From NCBI RefSeq assembly GCF_008728515.1, contig NC_044990.1, positions 59,252,879 through 59,316,878 of the forward strand: a stretch of DNA of 64,000 bases. Reading direction: 5' to 3'. The DNA is from Papio anubis. Taxonomy: Eukaryota; Chordata; Mammalia; Primates; Cercopithecidae. The notes under the pieces were generated by a model, which had not been told where the DNA came from, did not search any database, and worked only from the letters and a program-made list of their open reading frames with translations. The translations under genes and the position numbers were made by a program. Shown piece after piece: positions 1-10,882 of this stretch (positions are counted from its first letter, which is position 1; each line of letters begins with the position of its first letter).

Positions 1-333
1 AGTAACATATACATCCATAATTAGTCTCTTAATTTGGCAAATTTTTTTTTGTATGTGAGAAATGTGTTCTTTCATTTTATTTTTTATTTATTATACTTTA
101 AGTTCTGGGATACATATGGTATCCCAGGTTGGTTACATAGGTATACATGTGCCATAGGGGTTTGCTGCACCCATCAACCCGACAGCTACATTAACTATTT
201 CTCGTAATGCTATCCTTCCCCTTGCTCCCAACCCCCGACAGACCCTGGAATGTGATGTTCCCCTCCCTGTATCCATGTGTTCTCCTTGTTCAACTCCCAC
301 CTATGAGTGAGAACATGTGGTGTTTGGTTGAAT

Positions 334-452
334 GACCAAGTCTCGCTCTGTGACCTAGGCTGCAGTGGTGGCATGATCTCAACTCACTGCAACCTCAGCC
401 TCTAGGGTTCGAGCGATTCTCCTGCCTCCACCTCCTGAGTTAATTTTTGTAT
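334..452 (-). mobile_element. Alu fragment at a LINE-1 deletion junction
   Basis: Antisense Alu left-arm sequence is recognisable (CTCGCTCTGTGACC, GGCTGCAGTGG, CTCACTGCAACCTC). It has no poly(A) tail and lacks the second arm. It ends by running into TAATTTTTGTAT at 441-452, a string present both in the Alu consensus and in L1 ORF2. This suggests a recombination or template-switch junction rather than ordinary retroposition. No target-site duplication is visible. Confidence 0.8.
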
Positions 453-708
453 AAAGCATAAGGAAGGGGCCCAGTTCCAGTTTTCTGCATATGGCTAGCC
501 AGTTTTTCCAACGCCATTTATTAAATAGGGAATCCTTTCCCCATTGCTTGTTTTTATCAGGTTTGTCAAAGATCAGATGGCTGTAGATGTGTGGTGTTAT
601 TTCTGAGGTCTCTGTTCTGTTCCATTGGTCTATATATCTGTTTTGGTACCAGTACCATGCTGTTTTGGTTACTGTAGACTTGTAGTATAGTTTGAAGTCA
701 GGTAGCAT
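379..708 (-). pseudogene. LINE-1 ORF2 remnant fused to Alu-derived codons
   Basis: A 109-codon open frame. The first 90 or so residues are L1 ORF2p sequence downstream of the reverse transcriptase core (segment with WNRTETSEITPHIY and FDKPDKNKQWGKDSLFNKW). The last 20 or so residues (SGGGGRRIARTLEAEVAVS) come from the antisense Alu scrap. It is a by-product of the L1/Alu junction, with no own promoter or start context. No function is inferred. Confidence 0.8.
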
Positions 709-762
709 GATGCCTTCAGCTTTGTTCTTTTTGCTTAGGATTGTCTTGGGTATACGGGCTCT

Positions 763-1222
763 TTATTGGTTCCATATGAAATTTGAAGTAGTTTTTTTTC
801 TTTTAATTCTGTGAAGAAAGTCAGTGGTAGCTTGATGGGAATTGAATCTATAAATTACTTTGGGCAGTATGGCCATTTTCACAATATCGATTCTTCCTAT
901 CCATGAGCATGGAATGTTTTTCCATTTGTTTGTGTCCTCTCTTGTTTCATTGAGCAGTGGTTTGTAGTTCTCCTTGAAGAAGTCCTTCACATCCCTTGTA
1001 AGTTGGATTCCTAGGTATTTTATTCTCTTTGAAGCAATTGTGAATGGGAGTTCACTCATGATTTGGCTTTCTGTTTGTCTATTATTGGTGTATAGAAATG
1101 CTTGTGATTTTTTGCATGTTGATTTTGTATCCTGAGACTTGCTGAAGTTGCTTATCAGCTTAAGGAGATTTTGGGTTGAGATGATGGAGTTTTCTAAATA
1201 TACAATCATGTCATCTGCAAAC
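763..1222 (-). pseudogene. LINE-1 ORF2 reverse transcriptase fragment with intact FADD
   Basis: The frame encodes the L1 reverse transcriptase region just after the catalytic YxDD-type box. Codons for F-A-D-D lie at 1211-1222 and read in frame into MIVYLEN. The fragment continues about 148 residues to FIWNQ. The catalytic aspartates survive, but the protein is a fragment with stops on both sides. It belongs to the interrupted LINE-1 at 60-2663. Confidence 0.85.
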
Positions 1223-2007
1223 AGTGATAATTTGACTTTCTCTCTTCCTGTTTGAATACCCTTTATTTATTTCCCTTGCCTAATTGTCCTGGCTAGAACT
1301 TCCACTACTGTGTTGAATAGGTGTGGTAAGAGATGGCATGCTTATCTCGTGCCAGTTTTCAAAGGGAATGCTTTCAGCTTTTGCCCATTCAGTATGATAT
1401 TGGCTGTGGGTTTGTCATAAATAGCTCTTATTATTTTGAGACACGCCCCATCAATACCTAGTTTTTGAGAGTTCTTATCATGAAGGGGTGTTGAATTTTA
1501 TCGTGCTGTCTTTTCTGCATCTAACAAGATACAATCCTGTGGTAATCTGGTTCATGTGATGGATTACATTTCTATTAATTTGCATATATTGAACCACAGC
1601 CTTGCATCCAGGGATGAAACTGACTTGATCATGGTGGATAAGTTTTTCAATGTGCTGCTGGATTCAGTTTGCCAGTATTTTATTGAGGATTTTTGTATCG
1701 ATAAATTATCGATTTCAGGCCAGTGGTCCTGAAATTTTGTTATTGTTGTTAAAGCCTCTGCCAGGTCTAGGTAGCAGGATGATGCTGGCCTCATACAATC
1801 GCTAGGGAGGAGTCCCTATTTTCATTGATTGTAATAGTTTTAGAAGGAATGGTACCAGCCCACTTTTTGTAGCTCTGTAGAATTTGCTGTGAATCTGTCT
1901 GATTCCTAGGCTTTTTGTTTGGTAGGCTATTAATTACTTCCTCAATTTAAGAACTTGTTATTGGCCCAGGCATTTGACTTTTCCTAGTTTAGTCTTGAGA
2001 GTGGGTA

Positions 2008-2579
2008 TGAAGGGGTGCTCCGCCCTCCACACCTGTGGGTGTTTCTGCTAGGTGGAACGAGAGACTTGAGAAAAGAAATAAGACACAGAGACAAAGTATA
2101 GAGAAAGAAAAGCCAAGCCAGCTTGCCAGAGGGACCCACGCTGGCACCGCCTCTGAGTTCCTTAGTGTTTATGGTAGATAATTATCTTTACATTCAAAGA
2201 GATAAGGGAGTGGCAGGACAATAGGATCATTTTTAGGGAGAAATTACAGTAAGACATAAGAACAAGGATCTCTGTGACATGAATAAGTTTAAAGGAAAAT
2301 CCTGTGCCTTGAGATAAACCTTTTAGCAACATTGTTTCATCCTATCACATGGGATAAACCTTTGACAATACCTAGCTTTTCTAGGAACAAAGACACACAT
2401 CCTCATGCCCAAAATCCATTAAACCTGAGTTACCACAGCACATGCCCCTTTGGCAAGGACAAGGTTAGGTAGGGGTCACAGATTAACAGCATCTCAAATA
2501 CAGAACAAAATGGAGTCTCTTATGTCTACTTCTTTCTATATAGACACAGTAACAGGCTGATCTCTTTCTTTTCCCCACA
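2008..2579 (-). mobile_element. Solo LTR of an HML (HERV-K-like, ERVK) endogenous retrovirus
   Basis: On the minus strand it starts TGTGGGGAAAAGAAAGAG and ends near GGAGCACCCCTTCA. Between these lie typical HML LTR blocks: a U3 start with ACTCCATTTTG, and a U5 with CTATACTTTGTCTCTGTGTC and CACCCACAGGTGTGGAG. The length is about 570 bp. No gag, pro, pol or env sequence adjoins it, so it is a solo LTR left by LTR-LTR recombination. It sits inside LINE-1 ORF2, which resumes on its right side. A clear target-site duplication is not visible. The family resembles MER9/LTR14-type LTRs but the exact name is not certain. Confidence 0.75.
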
Positions 2580-2663
2580 ATATGTGTCAGGAATTTATCC
2601 ATTTCTTCTAGATTTTCTACTTTGTTTGTGTAGAGGTGTTTATAGTATTCTCTGACTAGGTCA

Positions 2664-3189
2664 GATTGATAACCCAGCCCTTTCAAAATGCTGAGGCCCT
2701 AAGCAGAAAACTAAATAAAGGGATGTACTGCACCTTTATGCACTGTATTTAATGTTTACTGGACACTGATGTTTGATATTTATTTGTCATTCTGGGTAAA
2801 TCAAACTTAAAACATTTTTATTCTTGTGAACAATATGATTTTGGTTTTTTTAATACTCAGAATTGTTGATCACTTTAGTAGCTTTGTCTAGCTTAGAACA
2901 AAATAATTTTCTTGGGATGAAGTTAGACCATTTCTGCATTCACTTATTTATGGAGTATGTAAGTATTTCCAGTACATCTGAGAAGTAATAATCTATGTTA
3001 TTTGCACCCTTTCTAGAGGAAATACTCCCCAGAAAACCCCTTGTTATTAAGGTATATCCCTGTTAAGATATATCCCTGTTAAGAAATAAGATTTCACATA
3101 TAATCCACAATTCTCAAGCACAAATATGTGAACTATTCAAATACATTCAAAGGACAAACAGATAATTTTTGGAATAAAGGATTGCTATG
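2664..3189. other. Single-copy sequence, nothing recognised
   Basis: AT-rich sequence without a repeat or gene I can recognise. A short tandem copy of ATATCCCTGTTAAGA occurs around 3053-3086. Confidence 0.6.
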
Positions 3190-3545
3190 AGCCTGTTTGT
3201 GTGCCCCCAGAATTCATATATTGAAGCTTAATCACCAATGTGATGGTAATAGGAGGTGGGACCCCTTGGAGGTGATTAAATCATGAAGGTAGAGCCCATG
3301 AATGGGATTAGTGCCCTTACAAAAGAGGTCCCAGAGAGCTGTGCTGCCTCTTCCAATACCTGAGGATGAAGTTAAAAGGCATTATCTATGAATCAGGAAA
3401 TGGGCTCCCATCAGACATATAATCTGCCAGCCCCTTGGTCTCAGACTTCCCAGCCTTTAGAACTGTGATAAATACATTTCTGTTGTTTATAAGCTGACCA
3501 GTTTATGGAATTTTGTAATGGCAGCCCAAGCAAATGAAGATAGGG
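3190..3545 (+). mobile_element. MaLR-type LTR (MST/MLT1 group), solo
   Basis: The segment matches the family running from GTGTGCCCCCAGAATTCATA through GATGGTAATAGGAGGTGGGACC, GGGATTAGTGCCCTTA and CTTCCCAGCC to the 3' end TGGCAGCCCAAGCAAATGA. The length is about 350 bp, suitable for a solo LTR of a mammalian-apparent LTR retrotransposon. Divergence is high, so it is an old insertion. No internal region adjoins it. The subfamily is uncertain. Confidence 0.7.
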
Positions 3546-4079
3546 CATGAATAGACAACATAAATGTGGGGTATGAAAAGCAACCCTGTATGAAAAGACC
3601 TATTCATAAAAGATAAGTGTCTTTTCAAACTGTGTTTTCCACACTTGGCTTCTATTATGCAGTAAAGATACCTCAAGAGGTTTTTAAAAATTCTCTGAAT
3701 ATGCACCTTACCTCAGACATAGAAGATAAAAATCTCTGAAGTAGAGATAAAGATATTTGTATTTTAAAATACTGTGCCAGCTATTTTGGTGCATAGCCAA
3801 AGTTGGGAACCCACTAACCAAATATATAATCTGGAAGATAATCTTATTTTTGTCAAAACCATGGGATTATAAAACAATTCTCATCACAATCATAGGAACA
3901 TTTCCTAGAAGTCAGTTGCAGTCAGGCCTGTGCCAAACACATTTTGCATGAAAGTGCTTGTGTCTGCTGGGTTTCTAGTATATTGATTGACTCATGTTTG
4001 AATAATTAGCAAAAATAATTGCATTTTCATATATAAAATGAATTTTGATCAGCTGCAGAAAAAGAAATGTATATCAGCA

Positions 4080-4150
4080 ATAAATATAGAATTTTGTAAC
4101 AATAATAAGCACTATTACTTATGCAGTGTTTACTTTGTGCCAACAATATA
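4080..4150 (-). repeat. MIR-like SINE fragment (weak)
   Basis: AATAATAAGCACTATTACTT followed by CAGTGTTTACTTTGTGCCA resembles the reverse complement of the MIR 3' part. Only about 70 bp is convincing. Confidence 0.35.
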
Positions 4151-4794
4151 CTTAACCTCAAAGGTCACAGTTGGCTGTGTAGGAGATCCACAAAATAGCA
4201 AATAGGAATCTGGATTTGTCCAAATAAAATATATTATCTTGGCTATTTCTGGTTATCCACTTCATCTTTTCACCAGTCTGTTAGTGAGATGTTAGTAAAC
4301 AATAGAATTATGGTGTAGAATTATCATATGTCATTTACAGTTTCAGTATATTTACATTGGTTCTGTAATGGTTTACTCCTGCTTGATTAACTTAACCTTC
4401 CTGTAAGTTATAAAGGACCCCAACAGGTCATTATTAAAAAGAGTTATCTAACCTAAGCAGACTTCTCTAGCATATTAGTCATGCACAGATCCTGATATAG
4501 AAAACCAGATAAGAATATTCCTTACAAAATAGTTTCTGAACAGTGCCCACTATCAATTGAGTGTGCTCCATTTTATATCAATAAAGAAACCTTGGGGTTT
4601 TCTAAGGAGCAATTGCCTTTCTACCTGTCCCCTTTTGTCTTTCAGAAATCCCAAGCATCCTGAAATGGTTCTTGTTTCCTTTCATGCATAATTCTGAGAG
4701 GATTACTAATTGCCATAACCTATAAATGCAATGTTTTAAAAGTATAGGTAGATGCATCTATCATTGTCATTTATTTTTATAAAATTCCTGGAGA

Positions 4795-4925
4795 CATAAG
4801 GAATGATAGGAGGACGATGACAATGTTGAGGATGACAATGATGATGATCATGATGACTACAAAAAAAGTAGAGAAAGAGGGAGGAAGAAGATAAAGTGAT
4901 GATCGAGAAGAAAAGGAAGAGAGGA
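4795..4925. repeat. Degenerate (GAT)n and GA-rich tract
   Basis: Repeated GATGATGAC/GATGACAATGATGATGAT units are followed by a purine-rich stretch with GAAAGAGGGAGGAAGAAG. This is low-complexity DNA. Confidence 0.7.
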
Positions 4926-5244
4926 GCATAATCTTAGAATTTTTAATTGATTGGTTATTATGAACCAGGTGTAAATTCAAGCATTTTATGTACTCTATGA
5001 AGTAGTACTGCATTACTTCCATTGCCATATGCAGAGCCAGTTATGCAAGTGACTCTAATCACAAAACTTAAAAAAGGGATGCTAGATCTCAAACTAATAT
5101 CTGCTCAGATTTCAAAGACAACTTTACTAGAATTATATGCTTTTGGAAAAAATAGATAAACAGGAGTAGAAAGCTCAATTTGAAAAAAAAATTATATGCT
5201 AGTAATTTCAGTCTCTGTACAAAGCAATTCTATGTATCTGCAGT

Positions 5245-5261
5245 TATGTTCACTTTTCTTT
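5245..5261 (+). repeat. Left target-site duplication of the full-length LINE-1
   Basis: TATGTTCACTTTTCTTT here pairs with TATGTTCACTTTCTTTT at 11893-11909, with a single T length difference. The pair brackets the whole 5262-11892 block. This shows that the tail, the partial 3' copy and the full-length copy together behave as one insertion. Confidence 0.85.
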
Positions 5262-5278
5262 TTTTTTTTTTTTTTTTG

Positions 5279-5806
5279 CATATTCTTTTTTTTAATTCTA
5301 TTTATTATTATTATACTTTAAGTTGTAGGGTACATGTGCATAACGCGGAAGGTTTGTTATTATGTATACTCTGTGCCTTGTTGGTGTTGCACCCATCAAC
5401 TCAAGCCATTTTACATCAGTACAACTGACCATTGAATGACAGCGATGTCAAACTCATCCTTTTGATGCATGCATAGTATTCCATGGTGTATATGTGCCAC
5501 ATTTTCTTAATCCAGTCTGTCACTGATGGACATTTGCTGATTCCAAAGTCTTTGCTATGAATAGTGCTGCACAAACATACGTGCAATGTGTCTTTAGAGC
5601 AGCATAATTTATAATCCTTTGGGTAAGGCAATTGTGCAATGGGATGGCTGTCATATGGTACATCTAGTTCTAGATCCTTGAGGAATCCCATACTGTTTTC
5701 CATAATGGTTGAATCTGCTTACAATCCCCACCAATGCGTAAGTGTTCCTATTTCTCCACATCCTCTCCAGCACCTGTTGTTTCCTGGACTTTTTAATGAT
5801 CGCCAT

Positions 5807-5809
<3 letters not shown>
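5279..5809 (-). mobile_element. Extra partial LINE-1 3' end downstream of a full-length copy
   Basis: L1 3'UTR (5279-5430, with an internal deletion) runs into the ORF2 C-terminus (5440-5809) and stops abruptly after GATCGCCATTCT. In L1 orientation it lies after the poly(A) of the copy at 5839-11892 and has its own terminal A-tract (T-run near 5261-5278), interrupted by a short GCATATTC block. It is nearly the same subfamily as the main copy. Many small indels disrupt the coding frame. It may be a 3' transduction, a tandem duplication or an assembly artefact. Confidence 0.85.

Positions 5810-5838
<29 letters not shown>
5810..5838 (-). repeat. Internal poly(A) tract of LINE-1 (T29 on plus strand)
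   Basis: An uninterrupted T-run of about 29 separates the partial 3' copy from the full-length LINE-1. It is the poly(A) tail of the main copy in L1 orientation. Confidence 0.9.
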
Positions 5839-5845
<7 letters not shown>

Positions 5846-6045
5846 TTATTATTATACTGTAAGTTGTAGGGTACATGTGCATAACGCGGCAGGTTTGTTA
5901 CATAGGTTTCCTTGTGCCTTGTTGGTGTGCTGCACCCATCAACTCGTCATTTACATCAGGTATAACTTCCCAATGCAATCCCTCCCCTCCCCATGATAGG
6001 CCCCGTGTGTGATGTTCCCCTTCCCCGAACCAAGTGATTCATTGT

Positions 6046-9000
6046 TCAGTTCCCACTCATGTGAGTGAGAACGGCGCGGTGTTTGGTTTTCTGTTCTTGT
6101 GGATAGTTTGTTAAGAATGATGGATTCCCAGCTGCATCCATGTCCCTACAAGGACACAAACTCATCCTTGATGGCTTGGCTAGTATTCCATGGTGTATAT
6201 GTGCCACATTTTCTTAATCCAATCTGTCACTGATGGACATTTGGGTTGATTCCAAGTCTTTGCTATTAGAATAGTGCTGCAAATAAATATAATGCGGTGT
6301 AATGTGTCTTTAGAGCAGCATAATTTATAACTTTGGGTATATACCCAGTAATGGGATGGTTGGGTCATATGGTACATCTAGTTCTAGATCCTTTTGAGGA
6401 ATCGCCATACTGTTTTCCATATAATGGTTGAACTAGTTTACAATCCCACCAACAGTGTAAAAGTGTTCCTATTTCTCCACATCCCTCCAGCACCTGTTGT
6501 TTCCCTGACTTTTAATAATCGCCATTCTAACTGGTGTGAGATGGTATCTAATTGTGGTTTTGATTTGCATTTCTCTGATGGCCAGTGATGATGAGCATTT
6601 TTTCATGTTTGTTGGCTGTATGAATGTCTCTTTTGAGAAATGTCTATTCATCCTTTGGCCCAATTTTTGATGGGTTGTTTAATTTTTCTTGAAATTTGTT
6701 TGAGTGCTCTTTGTAGGTTCTGATATTAGCCCTTTGTCAGATGAGTAGATTGCAAAAAATTTTCTCCCATCTAGGTTGCCTGTTCAATTTTGATGGTAGT
6801 TTCTTTTTGCTGTGCAGAAGCTCTTTAGTTTAATGAGATCCCACTTGTCAATTTTGGCTTTTTGCTGTCATGCTTTTTGGTGTTTTAGACATGAAGTCTT
6901 TGCCCATGCCTATATGTCCTGAATGGTACCTTACCTAGGTTTTCCTCTAGGATTTTTATGGTATTAGGGTCTAACATTTAAGTCTCTAATCCATCTTGAA
7001 TTAATTCTCAGATAAGGAGTAAGGAAAGGATCCTGTGCTTCAGCTTTCTACTCTATGGCTAGCCAATTTTCCCAGCACCATTTATTAAATAGGGAATCCT
7101 TCCCCATTTCCCTTGTTTCCTCTCAGGTTTGTCAAAGATCAGATGGTTGTAGATGTGTGGTATTATTTCTGAGGACTCTGTTCTGTTCCATTGGTCTATA
7201 TCTCTGTTTTGGTACCAGTACCATGCTGCTTTTGGTTTACTGTAGCCTTGTAGTAAGGCTTGAAGTCAGGGTATGGATGCCCAGCTTGTTCTTTGACTTA
7301 GGATTGTCTTGGAGATGGCTCTTGGTTCCATATGAACTTTAAAAGCAGTTTTTCCAATTCTGTGAAGAAACTCATTGGTAGCTTGATGGGGATGGCATTG
7401 AATCTATAGATTACCTTGGGCAGTATGGCCATTTTCACCATATTGATTCTTCCTATCCATGAGCATGGTATGTTCTCCATTTGTTTGTGTCCTCTTTCAG
7501 CTCTACCCGGCAGGGTTCTTGTAGTTCCTCCCGAAGAGATCCCCATCCCCGTAAGCTGGACCCTGTGGGCACGATTCTGGAAGCACCGTGACCTGGGTGT
7601 CCATTCCCAAGACTGGCCCTGCTGAGCCCTGTTACCGGCAAGAACGCCAGATTTCGCAACATGACCTGACTTTGTCAGTTGCCATCAGCCATGAGATTTG
7701 GCTGAGACAATAAGTTTTCTAAATATACAATCATGTCATCTGGTAAACAGGGACAATTCTGACTTCTTCTTTTCCTAACTGAATACCCCTGATTTCTTTT
7801 CTTCTTGCCTAATTGGGTTCTAGCTTTCAGAACTTCCAACACTATGTTGAATAGGAGTGGTGAGAGAGGGGCATCCCTGTTTGGTGCCAGTGTTCAAAGG
7901 GAATTTTTCCAGTTTTGCCCATTCAGTATGATACTGGCTGTGGGTTTGTCATCATAAATAGCTCTTATTATTTTGAGGTAATGCCCATCAATCGTAATTT
8001 ATTGAGCTGCTTAGCATGAAGGGCTGTTGAATGGTCAAAGCCTTTTCTGTATCTATTGAGATAACCATGTGGTTCTTGTCTTTGGTCTCTGTTTATATGC
8101 TGGATTATATGATGATTTGCTTAATGTTGAACCAGCCTTGCATCCCAGGGATGAAGCCCACTTGATCATGGTGGATAAGCTTTGATGTGTTGCTGAACTG
8201 GTTTGCCAGTATTTTATTGAGGATTTTTGCAGACCATGTTCATCAGGATATTGGTCTAAAATTTCTTTTTGTTGTATTCTGCCAGGCTTGGTAATGGATG
8301 ATGTTGGCCTCATAAAATGAGTTAGGGAGGATTCTTTCTATTGATTGGAATAGTTTCAGAAGGAAATGGTACCAACTCCTCCTTGTGCCTCTGGTGAATT
8401 CAGCTGTGATCCATCTGGTCCTGGACTTTTTGGTTGGTAGGCTATTAATTGTTGCCTCAATTTCAGAGCCTGCTATTGGTCTATTCAGGGATTCAACTTC
8501 TTCCTGGTTTAGTCTTGAAGAGTGTAAGTGTCCAGGAAATTATCCATTTCTTCTCTAGATTTTCCAGTTTATTTATGAGGTGTTTATAGTATTCTCTGAT
8601 GGTAGTTTGTATTTCTGTGGGGTCGGTGGTGATATCCCCTATCATTTTAATTGGCGATTTGATTCTTTCTCTTTTCTTTCTTCTTTATTAGTCTTGCTAT
8701 GGTTCGTCAATTTTGTTGATCTTTTTCAAAAAAACCAACTCCTGATTCATTGATTTTTGAGGTTTTTGTGTTCTATCTCCTTCAGTTCTGCTCTGATCTT
8801 AGTTATTTCTAGCCTTCTGCTAGCTTTCGGAATGTTTGTTTTGTTTCTAATTTTTTTAATTGCGATGTTAGAGTATCAATTTTAGATCTTCCTTGCTTCT
8901 CTTGTGGCATTTTTAGTGCTACAAATTTCCCTCTACACACTGCTTTAAATGTGTCCCAGAGATTCTGGTATGTTGTATCTTTGTTCTCATTGGTTTCAAA

Positions 9001-9833
9001 GAACATCTTTGCTTGCCTTCTTCATTTCAAGTATGTACCCAGTAGTCATTCTAGAGCAGGTTGTTCAGTTTCCATGTAGTTGAGCGGTTTTGATTGAGTT
9101 TCTAGTCCTGAGTTCTAGTTTGATTGCACTTGTGGTCTGAGAGACAGTTTGTAATAATTTCTGCTCCTTGTACATTTGCTGAGGAGTGCTTTACTTCCAC
9201 CACGTGGGTCAATTTGGAATAAGTACTATGGTGCTGATAGGAAGAATGTATATATTCTGTTGATTGGGGTAGAGTTCTCTATAGATGTTCATTAGTCTGC
9301 TTGCTGCAGAGATGAGTCTCAATTCTGGATATCCTTGTTAACTTTCTGTCCGCTGGATCTGTCTAATGTTGACAGTGGAGGCGTTGAAGTCTCCCATTAT
9401 TATTATTGTATATGGGAGTCTAAGTCCTTTGTAAGTCTCTAAGGATCTCTGTTTTCTTTATGAATCTGGGTGTCTGTATTGGTGCATATATATTTAGGAT
9501 AGTTAGCTCTTCCCAGTTGAATTGGATCCCTTTACCATTATGTAATGGCCTTCTTTTGTCTCTTTTGATTTTTTGATGGTTTAAAAGTTTTATCAGAGAC
9601 TAGTATTGCAACCCCCGCTTTTTGTTCTCCATTTGCTTGTGTAAATCTTCCCTCCATCCCTTTATTTTGAGCCCATGTATGTCTCTGCATGTGAGATGGT
9701 CTCCTGGAATACAGCAGACTGGATGGGTCTTGACTCTTTATCCAGTTTGCTGTCTGCTGTGTCTCTTAATTGGAGCATTTAGTCCATTTACATTTAAGGT
9801 TAAGATTGTTATGTGTGAACTTGATCCTGCCAT
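6046..9833 (-). pseudogene. LINE-1 ORF2 (endonuclease/reverse transcriptase), frameshifted
   Basis: ORF2p normally has an N-terminal APE-like endonuclease, a reverse transcriptase and a C-terminal cysteine-rich segment, and performs target-primed reverse transcription. The start codon (CAT on plus at 9831-9833) opens MAGS. The stop (TCA on plus) is at 6046-6048. The span of about 3.79 kb is close to the usual 3.83 kb. Short frames such as 8809-9006 (NENKDTTYQNLWDTFKAVCRGKFVALK) and 6469-6663 (MNRHFSKETF) are recognisable. At the FADD box (about 7735-7745) one extra base breaks the codons. The stretch 7495-7700 is so altered that it barely aligns. Confidence 0.88.
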
Positions 9834-9899
9834 TAAGGATATTATTAACTGGTTATTTTGCTCATTAGTTGATATGTTTCTTCCTAGCCTCGTATGGTC

Positions 9900-10882
9900 T
9901 TACATTTTGGCATGTTTTTGAGATGGCTGGTGCCGTTGTTCCTTTCCCCATGTTGAGTGCTTCCTTCAGGGTCTCTTGTGGGCAGGCCTAGTGGTGACAA
10001 AATTCTAAGCATTTGCTTATCTGTAAAGGATTTTATCTTCACTTATGAAACTTAGTTTGGCTGGATATGAAATTCTGGGTTGAAAAATTTTCTTTTAAGA
10101 ATGCGAATATTGGCCCCCACCTCTTCTGGCTTGAGAGTTTCTGCCGAAAGAGATCTGCCAGAGTCTGATGGCTTCCCTTGTGGTAACCCGACCTTTCTCT
10201 CTGGCTGCCCTTAAGATTTTTCCTTCATTTCAACTTCTTGTGGACCCAATTATGTAAGTGTCTTGAGTTGCTCTTCTCGAGGAGTATCTTTGTGGCGTTC
10301 TCTCATTTCCTGATTTGAATGTTGGTCAGTTCTACTAGGTTGTTCTCCTGGATGATATCCCGAAGAGTGTTTTCCAAATTGGTTCCATTTCTTCCCCTCA
10401 CTTTCGTGGCACCCCAGTAATCAGACGTGATTTGGTCTTTACAGACCCATACCTCTTGCAGGCTTTGTTCATTTTTCTTTTTCTTTTGTTTCTCTTCTCG
10501 CTTTCATTTCATTCATTTGATCCTCAATCGCTGATACCTTTCTTCCAGTTGATCGAGTCGGTTACTGAAGCTTGTGCATTTGTCACAGGCTTCTCGTGTC
10601 GCTTTTCATCTCTTTTCATTCTCATATGACCTCTCTGCATTAATTAGTCTAGTCATTAATTCTTTTCCACTTTTTCAAGATTTTAGTTTCTTTTGCGCTT
10701 AAAAATGCATCTCTCCCCTTTTTTAGCTCTGAGAAATTTGATGGACTGAAGCCTTCTCTTCATCTCACAAAGTCATTCTCCTGGCCCAGCTTTGATCCAT
10801 ATGCTGGCGACATGAGCCTCTTTACCGGGGAGACATTTTGTTTTTGAATTTCCAGCTTTTTCTGCACTGCTTTTTCCCCCAT
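9900..10882 (-). pseudogene. LINE-1 ORF1 (RNA-binding chaperone), frameshifted
   Basis: ORF1p is a trimeric coiled-coil RNA-binding protein that packages L1 RNA. The start codon is at 10880-10882 (CAT on plus, within CCCCCATCTTG). The stop is at 9900-9902, directly before the inter-ORF spacer. The span of about 983 bp is slightly short of the family's usual length of about 1.02 kb. Frameshifts fragment it throughout. The 10773-11027 frame joins 5'UTR codons to the first ORF1 residues. Confidence 0.82.

Larger units (their letters stand above)
60..2663 (-). mobile_element. LINE-1 3' half (L1PA/L1PB-like), interrupted
   Basis: This is a LINE-1 read from its 3' end leftward. Positions 60-330 match the L1 3'UTR and the end of ORF2. 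ORF2 sequence follows from 441 to about 2000 and resumes at 2581-2663 after an LTR insertion. About 1 kb of the ORF2 C-terminal region is missing between 330 and 441, where an Alu scrap sits. The 5' part (rest of ORF2, ORF1, 5'UTR) is absent beyond 2663. Many stops and frameshifts break the reading frame, so it cannot mobilise itself. The subfamily is uncertain, but it looks older than the LINE-1 at 5839. Confidence 0.9.
3546..5244. other. Single-copy sequence with weak MIR traces and a GAT/GA-rich tract
   Basis: No coding region is supported. Short open frames here look random. A MIR-like piece is noted separately at 4080-4150, and 4795-4925 is compositionally simple. The rest is AT-rich and unrecognised. 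Confidence 0.55.

Noticed and set aside
2008..2579. SVA or SINE-R element
   Set aside because: There is no CCCTCT repeat, Alu-like part or VNTR, the LTR has both of its own termini, and SVAs are hominoid-specific.
5279..5809. Independent, separately inserted LINE-1 3' fragment
   Set aside because: A separate insertion should have its own target duplication between the two copies. The only duplication brackets the whole block at 5245 and 11893.
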